Source: Flavobacterium sp. 90
GTDB taxonomy: Bacteria > Bacteroidota > Bacteroidia > Flavobacteriales > Flavobacteriaceae
Length of the DNA stretch: 64,000 nucleotides
Direction: 5' to 3'
Assembly (NCBI RefSeq): GCF_004339525.1
Contig: NZ_SMGE01000001.1
Coordinates: 3,596,001 to 3,660,000, forward strand
A program made the translations under genes and the position numbers. Position 1 is the stretch's first letter, and every line of letters starts with the position of its first letter. The notes below the pieces were generated by a model that saw only the letters and a list, made by a program, of their open reading frames with translations, was not told where the DNA came from and searched no databases. Of this stretch, positions 26,714 through 34,830 are shown in pieces.

Positions 26714-28192
26714 ATGAGCAAGAACCTCACAACAAGATCAGAAGATTATTCAAAGTGGTATAATGAACTGGTTGTAAAAGCAGATCTGGCTGAAAACTCA
26801 GGAGTTAGAGGATGTATGGTTATTAAACCTTACGGATATGCTATTTGGGAAAAAATGCAGGCGGAGTTAGATAGAATGTTTAAAGAAACAGGACATCAAA
26901 ATGCATACTTTCCACTATTCGTGCCTAAAAGCATGTTTGAGGCGGAAGAGAAAAATGCAGAAGGATTTGCAAAAGAATGTGCTATTGTAACGCATTATAG
27001 ATTAAAAAATGATCCGGATAAACCCGGAAAACTTATGGTGGATCCAAACGCTAAATTAGAGGAAGAGCTTATTGTTCGTCCTACTAGTGAAGCAATTATC
27101 TGGTCTACTTATAAAGGATGGGTGCAGTCTTATAGAGATTTACCTTTGTTAATCAATCAATGGGCAAATGTAGTGCGTTGGGAAATGCGTACGCGTTTAT
27201 TTTTACGTACTGCTGAGTTTTTATGGCAGGAAGGGCATACCGCTCACGCTACAAAAGCAGAAGCGCTTGAAGAATCTGTAAAAATGATGAATGTTTATGC
27301 TGATTTTGTTCAGGACTTTATGGCAATTCCGGTTGTAAAAGGTATTAAAACAGAGACAGAACGTTTTGCGGGAGCTGATGAAACGTATTGTATTGAAGCT
27401 TTAATGCAAGACGGAAAAGCTTTGCAAGCAGGAACATCTCACTTTTTAGGACAAAACTTTGCGAAAGCATTTGATGTAAAGTTTGCAAATGCAGAAGGAA
27501 AACAAGAACACGTTTGGGGAACTTCTTGGGGAGTTTCTACTCGTTTGATGGGAGCGTTAGTTATGACACACTCTGATGATCAGGGATTGGTGTTGCCTCC
27601 TAATTTGGCTCCAATTCAAGTTGTGATTGTTCCTATTTATAAAACAGATGAGCAATTGACAGAGATTACAACTGCAGTTAATGATTTGACGGCAAAACTT
27701 AGAAAGCTGAAAATTTCAGTTAAATATGATGACAGAACAACTCAAAAACCAGGATTTAAATTTGCAGAATGGGAATTAAAAGGAGTTCCTGTTAGAATTG
27801 CTGTCGGGCCAAAAGATTTAGAAAACGGAACTTTTGAAGTTGCAAGACGTGATACTCTGACAAAAGAGACGGTTTCTGGTGAAGGAATTGTTACTTATAT
27901 AAATGATTTGCTGGAACAAATTCAGGCGGATTTATTTAACAAAGCATTAGACTATCGTAATACACATATTACAGAAGTAAATAGTTTTGAGGAATTTAAA
28001 GGAATTTTAGACGGTAAAGGAGGTTTTGTATCTGCACATTGGGATGGAACAGCTGCTACCGAAGAGAAGATAAAAGATTTAACAAAAGCTACGATTCGTT
28101 GTATTCCTTTGGATGCTGTTGAGGAGGCTGGAACCTGCGTGTTTACTGGTAATCCGTCTTCGAAAAGAGTGTTATTTGCGAAGGCATATTAA
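26714..28192 (+). CDS. proS: Prolyl-tRNA synthetase (archaeal/eukaryotic-type)
   Basis: Class II aminoacyl-tRNA synthetase charging tRNA-Pro, 492 aa. It is the short form without the bacterial editing insertion, as usual in Bacteroidota. Class II motifs are visible: motif 1 near [31 protein letters not shown], motif 2 [25 protein letters not shown], and the motif 3 region [29 protein letters not shown]. The anticodon-binding domain follows ([12 protein letters not shown]), then a C-terminal zinc-domain-like end with the terminal aromatic residue (FAKAY). The start at 26714 is fixed by [20 protein letters not shown], the standard N-terminus. Confidence 0.97.
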   Translation: MSKNLTTRSEDYSKWYNELVVKADLAENSGVRGCMVIKPYGYAIWEKMQAELDRMFKETGHQNAYFPLFVPKSMFEAEEKNAEGFAKECAIVTHYRLKNDPDKPGKLMVDPNAKLEEELIVRPTSEAIIWSTYKGWVQSYRDLPLLINQWANVVRWEMRTRLFLRTAEFLWQEGHTAHATKAEALEESVKMMNVYADFVQDFMAIPVVKGIKTETERFAGADETYCIEALMQDGKALQAGTSHFLGQNFAKAFDVKFANAEGKQEHVWGTSWGVSTRLMGALVMTHSDDQGLVLPPNLAPIQVVIVPIYKTDEQLTEITTAVNDLTAKLRKLKISVKYDDRTTQKPGFKFAEWELKGVPVRIAVGPKDLENGTFEVARRDTLTKETVSGEGIVTYINDLLEQIQADLFNKALDYRNTHITEVNSFEEFKGILDGKGGFVSAHWDGTAATEEKIKDLTKATIRCIPLDAVEEAGTCVFTGNPSSKRVLFAKAY

Positions 28193-28220
28193 TTTTTTTT
28201 AATTTTTTTTGCATCAGGTA

Positions 28221-28250
28221 TTGTACATCTTAAAAATAGTTGTATTTTTG
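28221..28250 (+). promoter_or_regulatory. Promoter of the tRNA-Glu cluster
   Basis: TTG at 28221-28223, a 19-bp spacer, and TATTTTTG at 28243-28250 give an essentially ideal Bacteroidota promoter. Transcription would start about 10 bp before the first tRNA. Confidence 0.7.
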
Positions 28251-28269
28251 CATCCGCATTAGAGAAGCA

Positions 28270-28341
28270 GGCCCGTTCGTCTATCGGTTAGGACGCATGG
28301 TTTTCATCCATGTAAGAGCGGTTCGATTCCGCTACGGGCTA
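28270..28341 (+). tRNA. tRNA-Glu (anticodon TTC), copy 1
   Basis: A 72-nt cloverleaf. Acceptor arms GGCCCGT / ACGGGCT, anticodon stem CATGG/CCATG with loop TTTTCAT (anticodon TTC), and T-arm AGCGG-TTCGATT-CCGCT. CCA is not encoded. It is identical to copy 2. Confidence 0.95.
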
Positions 28342-28384
28342 CTACTTTTTTTGCGAATTTTCTTGAAATACTGAGAATTAAAAT

Positions 28385-28456
28385 GGCCCGTTCGTCTATC
28401 GGTTAGGACGCATGGTTTTCATCCATGTAAGAGCGGTTCGATTCCGCTACGGGCTA
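28385..28456 (+). tRNA. tRNA-Glu (anticodon TTC), copy 2
   Basis: An exact repeat of copy 1 over all 72 nt, 43 nt downstream. The spacers differ, so only the mature sequence is conserved. Confidence 0.95.
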
Positions 28457-28500
28457 CAATAATACCTCTATATTAAATATAGAAAAACTTAGACAATATT

Positions 28501-28572
28501 GGTCTGTTCGTCTAGGGGTTAGGACTCCAGGCTTTCGTCCTGGTAACAGGGGTTCGATTCCCTTACAGACTA
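28501..28572 (+). tRNA. tRNA-Glu (anticodon TTC), divergent copy 3
   Basis: A 72-nt cloverleaf. Acceptor arms GGTCTGT / ACAGACT, anticodon stem CCAGG/CCTGG with loop CTTTCGT (anticodon TTC), and T-arm AGGGG-TTCGATT-CCCTT. It has the same anticodon as copies 1 and 2, but the acceptor, anticodon stem, anticodon loop and T-stem all differ, and all pair properly. Confidence 0.93.
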
Positions 28573-28726
28573 CAAAATTAGTTGTGAATAAGTTTTGTAA
28601 AATAAAAATTGGTGTCTCGATTTTTGTTTTATTAGTTAAAACCAAAGTGATTGCTTTGCAATTGTGGGAGGTTTTTCTTTTTTAACTAGTATCTATAATA
28701 ATTATTACATCTAAAATTAAAACAAA

Positions 28727-28978
28727 ATGGCAAATCATAAGTCAGCATTAAAAAGAATCAGAAGTAACGAAAAAAGAAGAGTTCTTAATAGATACCAGCA
28801 TAAAACTACTCGTAATGCTATTAAAGCGTTAAGATTAGCTACTGATAAAGCTGATGCATCTTCTAAATTATCAACTGTAATTTCTATGATTGATAAATTA
28901 GCTAAAAAGAACATCATTCATGATAATAAAGCTTCTAACTTGAAGTCTAAATTAACTAAACATGTTGCTAAATTGTAA
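28727..28978 (+). CDS. rpsT: 30S ribosomal protein S20
   Basis: An 83-aa basic helical protein binding 16S rRNA in the small subunit. The N-terminus MANHKSALKRIRSNEKRRVLNRYQHKT and the helix TRNAIKAL are diagnostic, and the length is standard. It is preceded by the tRNA-Glu cluster at 154 bp and followed by a strong terminator, so it is a single-gene unit. Confidence 0.97.
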   Translation: MANHKSALKRIRSNEKRRVLNRYQHKTTRNAIKALRLATDKADASSKLSTVISMIDKLAKKNIIHDNKASNLKSKLTKHVAKL

Positions 28979-29002
28979 TTAATTACAATTTCCTAAAGAT
29001 AT

Positions 29003-29034
29003 AAAAAGTCCTCTTTTAGAGGACTTTTTTTTGT
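29003..29034 (+). terminator. Rho-independent terminator of rpsT
   Basis: AAAAGTCCTCT pairs perfectly with AGAGGACTTTT across a TTT loop and runs into a T-tract. Confidence 0.92.
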
Positions 29035-29079
29035 TTATAGTCTAATGGGAAAATTAAGTGAAATTCTAATAAAAAAAAA

Positions 29080-29139
29080 CAAATCCCAATACGATCGCTT
29101 AAGTTAGTTAAGTGTTACTATTGGGATTTGGATTTTTTT
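29080..29139. terminator. Long extended hairpin, bidirectional terminator
   Basis: CAAATCCCAATA (29080-29091) pairs perfectly with TATTGGGATTTG (29119-29130). An inner stem CGCTTAA/TTAAGTG with a GTTAG loop extends it. The left flank is A9 (a T-tract for minus-strand transcription) and the right flank is T8. It closes the leftward FkbM gene and would back up the rpsT terminator. Confidence 0.85.
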
Positions 29140-29186
29140 TATTTTAGAAAAGTTCTCTTAGGGGAATAGTTTGTTATGTGCTTGTT

Positions 29187-30035
29187 TTAGTGTTGGTACT
29201 GATTAATGTATTGGTATGTGCCTTTTTTGATTATGGAGCGTTTTTCCAGTTCTTTAATTGCCCAAGCTGCAAGGTCAAAAGATTTGTAGATGTGATGAGC
29301 GATCATAGCCATGTGCATTAATTGACTGTTGGTAAAGTTCTCCGGGTAAGCTATGTCTTTGATGTAAACAATATCAGCTTCTAATAACTGATTAAATTGC
29401 TTGCCTTGATGTTTATTCCATGAGGTTTTAACAGGCCAGTTTTTAATAGATACAAATGTGTGAGGAATGAAGCCTTGTAAGCGCATTTCTAAATCGATGT
29501 CGCCAAGTGAAGCTTGATTTTTATATAAGTTCACAAATGAAACTTCAGTTTGTATGAACACTGCTTCTTTTAGTTTTTGTCGACCGTTTTGAAATACCAT
29601 TAATTCAGCTCCCTGAATGTCAATTTTAAGTAAATCTATATGGCTAATAGCTTCAAGATCGTCAAGCCTTTTTGTTTGTATAGTTTCTTCCTTAGTGATT
29701 CTTCCCCATTCTGAAAATCCCTCAAATAAATCAAGTTGTCGCTGATCGGGCTTTAGCAGGCTAACCATTCCTGTTGCGCTGGTGATATGTAGTGTGTGTG
29801 GGTTTCCGTCTCCTATCGCATCAGGAAGATAAGTTTCGTTTTTGCTTTTTACGCTTAATAGTTGAGCTAGTGCATGTGGTTGTGGTTCAAATCCATAAAC
29901 GTGGCAAAGTCCAGATTGCAACATGGATTTATAAGGCGGGTCGCCGTCAATTGGGTTTGCTCCAATGTCTACGATGTTTGTTTGTCTTGCGAGAGTAAAG
30001 ATTTCTTCAGGATTAGTATATAGATGTGTTTTCAT
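29187..30035 (-). CDS. FkbM-family SAM-dependent methyltransferase
   Basis: A 282-aa cytoplasmic methyltransferase. The SAM-binding motif I is VDIGANPIDGDPPYKSML (about residue 22), with VYGFEPQPHAL as motif II. The FkbM hallmark is LLKIDIQGAELMVFQNGRQKLKEAVFIQTEVSF (about residue 132). The C-terminal 80 residues lie beyond the core and may bind the acceptor. FkbM enzymes methylate hydroxyls of sugars or polyketides; here no glycosyltransferase or polysaccharide cluster is nearby, so the substrate is unknown. It stands alone between a strong hairpin and a 588-bp gene-free gap. Confidence 0.85.
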   Translation of the reverse strand: MKTHLYTNPEEIFTLARQTNIVDIGANPIDGDPPYKSMLQSGLCHVYGFEPQPHALAQLLSVKSKNETYLPDAIGDGNPHTLHITSATGMVSLLKPDQRQLDLFEGFSEWGRITKEETIQTKRLDDLEAISHIDLLKIDIQGAELMVFQNGRQKLKEAVFIQTEVSFVNLYKNQASLGDIDLEMRLQGFIPHTFVSIKNWPVKTSWNKHQGKQFNQLLEADIVYIKDIAYPENFTNSQLMHMAMIAHHIYKSFDLAAWAIKELEKRSIIKKGTYQYINQYQH

Positions 30036-30623
30036 TAGATTATTGTAATTGATTTATAATAAGTGTGTTTTGAAGTCATTGATATTAAAGTTGATTTAAC
30101 AGATGGAATTTGTATCTGTTTTTAAATTGTGTTTGAAGCTGTTGTTTTGGATAATGTAGTAAAAGTGAAATAATTTGCTTTAGATAATAAGGCGTGTAAA
30201 ATTACTCCGAGATCGAAACGTGTTATGGCTCAATTGGGTAAAAAAACAAGAGATTAGGTTCTTTTTTCTTCTAAGGAATTATTAAATAGATAAAGAAGTA
30301 ATGAGAGGTAAAATTTAATTTCTAAAAAAAAACTTTGCGGTATCTTCTGAAGTTAAAATTTCAAGCAAAAGTAAATTTTGATATTGTTTAATATCTGGGT
30401 TTTTAGTGGGATTTAGAATTTGAAATTTCTTATCATGAAATCAAATTGGATCTCATAAAAGATTAGATTATTGCTGGTTTGAATTAGGGATAGAGGTTGT
30501 TTTCTTTTGTGATAAAAGTGAATTCAGGTGTGCGTTGAAAAGATTTTAAGTAAAAAAAATAACGGAAAGCCTGATCCGGAAGGAGAAGTAATTAGTGTTT
30601 TGGGTGTAGTAAATGATTTGTTT
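30036..30623. other. Gene-free interval of 588 bp
   Basis: No gene, RNA or clear hairpin was recognised. Near 30552-30647 a short plus-strand frame without a good start reads ...KPDPEGEVISVLGVVNDLFLK..., which resembles the tail of a PAS domain. It runs antisense into the response-regulator gene and may be only chance or a decayed fragment. The remainder is AT-rich. Confidence 0.5.
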
Positions 30624-31040
30624 TTAAAGATCAATTTTCTTCTTTAGATATTCTAGCATTGGCTGTGTAATAGGTTTTGAAAGAAAATCAATTATAATAG
30701 GATATTTTTTTGCTTTAGCTAAGTCGTCAGGATCTATAGTAGAAGAGAGAACAATAACATTAGCGGTCTTATTAAATTCGGCGTAATCTTGAGATGTGAA
30801 ATGGTCTAAAAATTCCCATCCGCCCATAACCGGCATGTTTAAGTCTAAAAAAATCAATTCAGGTTTTTTATTGACCTTGTTTTTATTGTTGGTGTATTTT
30901 AAGGTATTGAAATGATGAAGTGCTTCTTCTCCATTTTGAGCCGTGATAATTTCATTCGAAAACTCGGATTTTGCAATTACTTTTTTGCATAACATCAACG
31001 TGATAGGGTCATCGTCAATGCACAGAATTTGCTCGAGCAT
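30624..31040 (-). CDS. Single-domain response regulator (Rcp1/CheY-like)
   Basis: A 138-aa receiver domain without an output domain. The acidic triad CIDDDP (residues 7-12), the phosphoacceptor Asp66 in IFLDLNMPVMGGWEFL, the Ser/Thr site VIVLSSTIDP, and the Lys in FLSKPI are all present. It starts 4 bp after the stop codon of the PAS histidine kinase, so it is its likely phosphorylation partner. The extended NTLKYTNNKNKVNKKP insert before beta-3 is typical of Rcp1-like proteins paired with phytochrome or PAS kinases. Output is probably by protein-protein contact. Confidence 0.92.
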   Translation of the reverse strand: MLEQILCIDDDPITLMLCKKVIAKSEFSNEIITAQNGEEALHHFNTLKYTNNKNKVNKKPELIFLDLNMPVMGGWEFLDHFTSQDYAEFNKTANVIVLSSTIDPDDLAKAKKYPIIIDFLSKPITQPMLEYLKKKIDL

Positions 31041-31044
31041 GATT

Positions 31045-32754
31045 TTAATTTTTAAATGTTATTGTAAACGTGGTGCCTTTATTGACCTCACTGTCGATAC
31101 TAATTGTTCCTCCCATGGTTTCAACCTGTGACTTTACAAGATACAAGCCGAGTCCTTTACTGTCTGGGTAATTATGAAATCTTTGATATAGTCCGAAAAC
31201 TTTATCGCCGTTTCTTTCTAAATCAATTCCAATTCCGTTGTCCTTAAAAGTTAATATTGCTTTGTGATCTATTTGTTCTGCAGTAATAGAGATTTTTAAT
31301 TTTCTATTCTCTGACTTGTATTTTATCGAGTTTGTGAGTAGATTAAGTAAAATGCTTTCGATGTAAGCTTTGTTGGTGTTTAGTAATGGAACCCGATCAA
31401 ATTTTAGTTTGATGATTGGTTTGTGCAATTCAATTTGAAATGACAATTGACTAAATACATTTTCGAAGACTTCTTTTAAAGAAACTTCTTCTTTTTGCAT
31501 AGAAGGATTGTCTTTGATGATAATTACTTTTACCAGATCATTTATGGTTTCGTTTAATAAATGGGTTGATTTGGTAAAGCCTCCCAGAATTTCTTCAAGT
31601 TCTTCGTTTTCTATTGGAATATCTTCAATTAGATTCAAAAGCCCAATTAAATTAGACAGTGGAGCTCTTAAGTTGTGAGATGTGATGTAAGAAAACTGCT
31701 TTAAATCTTTATTGTTTTGAGTTAATTCGCGGATTAAATGTTCTTTTTCTGTTTCAAGTTTCTTTTCGTCTGTGATGTCTCTTTGTATCGAAATCCAGTG
31801 CGAAATAACACTTTCATTGTTGAAAATTGGAATCATGGAGAATCGTACCCAGTATTCTTCCTTTTTCTTGGTATAACTAATAGTTTCTATTAGACATTCT
31901 TCTTCGTTTTTTATAGCTCTTAATAGTTTCTTTAATTCCTCAGAGTCAGATTTTGGCCCTTTGAATATATTTGGAGATTTTCCGATGATTTCATTAGATT
32001 GATATCCTGACATTTGCGAAAACGCTGGATTTACATATACGATTCGCGGTATTTTACGATCTGCTGAATTTGCTTCTGTGATTAAAATTGAATCTCTGGA
32101 TTGTGTAATTACGGTTTCTAAAAGTTTTAATCGCTGTTCTTCTTCTTTTTGTTTTGTAATATCCTGAATGGCTCCAATCATTCTGATGGCTCTTCCGCTT
32201 TCATCTTTTAATAGAAAACCTCTATCCAAAACATATTTATAAGTTCCATCTGCGCATCTGAAACGGTATTGATCTTGCCATTTCTCTGTTTTTTGCTCAA
32301 TAAAAGAGTATAATTTGATGGACATTCTAATGCTGTCTTCTGGATGAATTTTGTCAAACCACCATTTTGATGTCTTTCCAACTTCGGCTGGATTGTAGCC
32401 AAAAATCCCTTCTATTCCTTTGTTCCAATTTATGCTGTCTTCTTGGATTTTCCAGTCCCAAATTGTATCACTTGTTGCTTTTGCTACAATGTCATATTTT
32501 TCATTTGATTCTTTAATTTCTTCGTTTGTTTCTTTTAATTTCTTGAAAACTGCAATATTTTTTTTCTCGTTTTTGGATAGTATGTAATTGAAGAATAGTG
32601 CGGTACTTATTATGAAAAAAATATCTTTAAAGAAAAAAACTAAATAATATTCGGTCTTAGAAAAGTAAGTAGTAAGTATTTTATGACAGACAATCGCCAT
32701 AAATAACGATATGATAATATAGACTAGAGTAATTTGGATAGTTTTACTTTTCAT
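31045..32754 (-). CDS. PAS-domain sensor histidine kinase, membrane-bound
   Basis: A 569-aa kinase. Two transmembrane helices (about residues 7-25 and 37-61) flank a tiny loop, so sensing is probably intracellular or within the membrane. Two PAS/PAC units follow: about 85-205 (TSDTIWDWKIQEDSINWNKG ... IRMIGAIQDITKQK) and 210-335 (QSRDSILITEA ... WISIQRDITDEKK). The phosphoacceptor box is FSYITSHNLRAPLSNLIG (about residue 360). ATPase boxes are seen: LLNLLTNSIKYKS, FKDNGIGIDLERNGDKVFGLYQRFH, GLGLYLVKSQVETMGG. It is followed at once by its response regulator. The box complementary to 32759-32766 (TATATTTG) is so near the ATG that the mRNA may be nearly leaderless. Confidence 0.93.
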   Translation of the reverse strand: MKSKTIQITLVYIIISLFMAIVCHKILTTYFSKTEYYLVFFFKDIFFIISTALFFNYILSKNEKKNIAVFKKLKETNEEIKESNEKYDIVAKATSDTIWDWKIQEDSINWNKGIEGIFGYNPAEVGKTSKWWFDKIHPEDSIRMSIKLYSFIEQKTEKWQDQYRFRCADGTYKYVLDRGFLLKDESGRAIRMIGAIQDITKQKEEEQRLKLLETVITQSRDSILITEANSADRKIPRIVYVNPAFSQMSGYQSNEIIGKSPNIFKGPKSDSEELKKLLRAIKNEEECLIETISYTKKKEEYWVRFSMIPIFNNESVISHWISIQRDITDEKKLETEKEHLIRELTQNNKDLKQFSYITSHNLRAPLSNLIGLLNLIEDIPIENEELEEILGGFTKSTHLLNETINDLVKVIIIKDNPSMQKEEVSLKEVFENVFSQLSFQIELHKPIIKLKFDRVPLLNTNKAYIESILLNLLTNSIKYKSENRKLKISITAEQIDHKAILTFKDNGIGIDLERNGDKVFGLYQRFHNYPDSKGLGLYLVKSQVETMGGTISIDSEVNKGTTFTITFKN

Positions 32755-32758
32755 TACT

Positions 32759-32766
32759 CAAATATA
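32759..32766 (-). promoter_or_regulatory. Candidate -7 box of the PAS kinase operon
   Basis: The minus strand reads TATATTTG, only 4 bp from the start codon, implying a very short or absent 5' leader, or a start further inside such as Met19. Confidence 0.35.
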
Positions 32767-32895
32767 GTTAAATTAAGTATAATTAAACAATAACAAAAGT
32801 TCAAATTACACTTAAATTAATGCTGTTTGTGATGAACTAATTACTTGTCTATACGCAAACTATCGTCGAAACGTTTTTTATATCAAAATAAAGTG

Positions 32896-32903
32896 TACCT
32901 TTG
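32896..32903 (+). promoter_or_regulatory. Candidate -7 box of typA
   Basis: TACCTTTG fits TAnnTTTG and lies 19 bp upstream of the ATG. An identical box serves the tetR gene at 50302-50309. Confidence 0.5.
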
Positions 32904-32922
32904 CACCCATTAAAAATCACAG

Positions 32923-34719
32923 ATGGAATCTATTAGAAACATTGCAATTATTGCCCACGTCGATCACGGTAAAACCACTTTGGTTGATAAAATTATGTAT
33001 CACTGTCAATTATTTCGTGACAACGAAAACACAGGTGATTTAATTCTTGATAATAACGATTTAGAGCGTGAGAGAGGTATTACTATTACTTCTAAAAACG
33101 TTTCTGTTCAATATAAAGGAACAAAAATCAACATTATCGATACTCCTGGCCACGCGGATTTTGGAGGTGAAGTAGAACGTGTTTTGAACATGGCCGATGG
33201 TGTATGTTTGCTAGTGGATGCTTTTGAGGGTCCAATGCCACAAACTCGTTTTGTATTACAAAAAGCTATTGACTTAGGTCTTAAGCCATGTGTAGTTATC
33301 AATAAAGTTGATAAAGAAAACTGTACTCCTGAAGAAGTTCACGAAAAAGTTTTTGACTTAATGTTTGAATTAGGTGCTGAAGAATGGCAGTTGGATTTTC
33401 CAACAGTTTATGGTTCTGCTAAAAACAACTGGATGTCTGATCATTGGGAAAACGTAACTGATAATGTTGAAGCATTATTGGATATGGTTGTTGAAAATGT
33501 ACCGGCTCCTAAAGTTTCTGAAGGAACACCACAAATGTTAATTACTTCTTTAGATTTCTCTGCATTTACAGGTCGTATCGCTATTGGTCGTCTTGAAAGA
33601 GGAGTTCTTAAAGAAGGTATGCCAATCTCATTAGTAAAAAGAGATGGTAGTATATCTAAATCTCGTATCAAAGAACTTCATACATTTGAAGGACTTGGTC
33701 GTAAAAAAGTACAAGAAGTTATTGCTGGAGATATTTGTGCAATCATTGGAGTTGAAGGTTTTGAAATTGGTGATACTATTGCTGATCATGAAAATCCTGA
33801 AGGTTTAAAAACGATTGATATCGATGAGCCTACAATGAGTATGTTGTTTACAATCAATGACTCTCCTTTCTTTGGTAAAGAGGGTAAATTTGTAACTTCT
33901 CGTCATATTAGAGAAAGATTGACAAAAGAATTAGAGAAAAACTTAGCAATGAAGTTAGGTGAAACTGATTCTGCTGATAAATTCATGGTTTTTGGTCGTG
34001 GAGTACTTCACTTATCTGTTCTTATTGAAACAATGAGAAGAGAAGGGTATGAGTTACAAATTGGTCAGCCTCAAGTTATCATCAAAGAAATTGATGGTAA
34101 AAAATGTGAGCCAATTGAGGAATTAACAATCGATTTACCAGAATCACTTTCAGGAAGAGCAGTTGAATTCGTTACAATTCGTAAAGGAGAAATGCTTTCT
34201 ATGGAAACTAAAGGTGACCGTATGATTGTGAAATTTAATATTCCATCTCGTGGAATTATTGGATTACGTAACCAATTACTTACTGCAACAGCTGGTGAGG
34301 CTATTATGGCACACCGTTTTATTGGGTATGAGCCTTACAAAGGAGAGATTGCCGGACGTAACAAAGGTTCATTGATTTCTATGGAAAAAGGAAAAGCTAT
34401 TCCTTATTCTATCGATAAATTGCAAGATCGTGGTAAGTTTTTCGTTGAACCAAATACTGAAATTTACGAAGGTCAGGTAATTGGAGAAAACTCTCGTGCT
34501 GATGATATGTGTGTAAACGTAACGAAAGAGAAAAAACAATCTAACGTTCGTTCTTCTGGAAACGATGAAAAAGCAAGAATCATCCCTCCAATCATTTTCT
34601 CATTAGAGGAAGCTTTAGAGTACATTCAAAAAGATGAATATGTAGAGGTTACACCAAAATCTATTCGTTTGAGAAAAATCTATTTGACGGAAACTGATAG
34701 AAAAAGATTTAAAATCTAA
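32923..34719 (+). CDS. typA: Ribosome-associated GTPase TypA/BipA
   Basis: Translational GTPase of 598 aa, full length for the family, acting on the 70S ribosome or in 50S assembly, and important under stress and cold. G1 is [13 protein letters not shown], the switch I region is [13 protein letters not shown]3 is [16 protein letters not shown], and G4 is NKVDKENC. The BipA C-terminal signature follows: [25 protein letters not shown] and the [13 protein letters not shown] segment. It is a single-gene unit with a palindromic terminator. Confidence 0.97.
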   Translation: MESIRNIAIIAHVDHGKTTLVDKIMYHCQLFRDNENTGDLILDNNDLERERGITITSKNVSVQYKGTKINIIDTPGHADFGGEVERVLNMADGVCLLVDAFEGPMPQTRFVLQKAIDLGLKPCVVINKVDKENCTPEEVHEKVFDLMFELGAEEWQLDFPTVYGSAKNNWMSDHWENVTDNVEALLDMVVENVPAPKVSEGTPQMLITSLDFSAFTGRIAIGRLERGVLKEGMPISLVKRDGSISKSRIKELHTFEGLGRKKVQEVIAGDICAIIGVEGFEIGDTIADHENPEGLKTIDIDEPTMSMLFTINDSPFFGKEGKFVTSRHIRERLTKELEKNLAMKLGETDSADKFMVFGRGVLHLSVLIETMRREGYELQIGQPQVIIKEIDGKKCEPIEELTIDLPESLSGRAVEFVTIRKGEMLSMETKGDRMIVKFNIPSRGIIGLRNQLLTATAGEAIMAHRFIGYEPYKGEIAGRNKGSLISMEKGKAIPYSIDKLQDRGKFFVEPNTEIYEGQVIGENSRADDMCVNVTKEKKQSNVRSSGNDEKARIIPPIIFSLEEALEYIQKDEYVEVTPKSIRLRKIYLTETDRKRFKI

Positions 34720-34737
34720 TTTTATCTTGATATAAAA

Positions 34738-34770
34738 GTAAAAGCCATTCGATATCGAATGGCTTTTTTT
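34738..34770 (+). terminator. Palindromic terminator after typA
   Basis: AAAGCCATTCGATATCGAATGGCTTT-type perfect dyad (AAAGCCATTCG / CGAATGGCTTT) followed by a T-run, between typA and the convergent secreted-protein gene. Confidence 0.88.
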
Positions 34771-34830
34771 ATGCATTGTTAGTTTGTAAAATTGGTTAGC
34801 TGAATTTCTTCTTTAATTGAAGTTGGGTAA

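Noticed and set aside
28454..28645. Small minus-strand frame over tRNA-Glu copy 3
   Set aside because: It is antisense to a well-folded tRNA and has no family similarity.
30552..30647. Short plus-strand frame resembling the end of a PAS domain
   Set aside because: It is about 32 codons, has no ATG start, and runs antisense into the response-regulator gene. The likeness may be chance.
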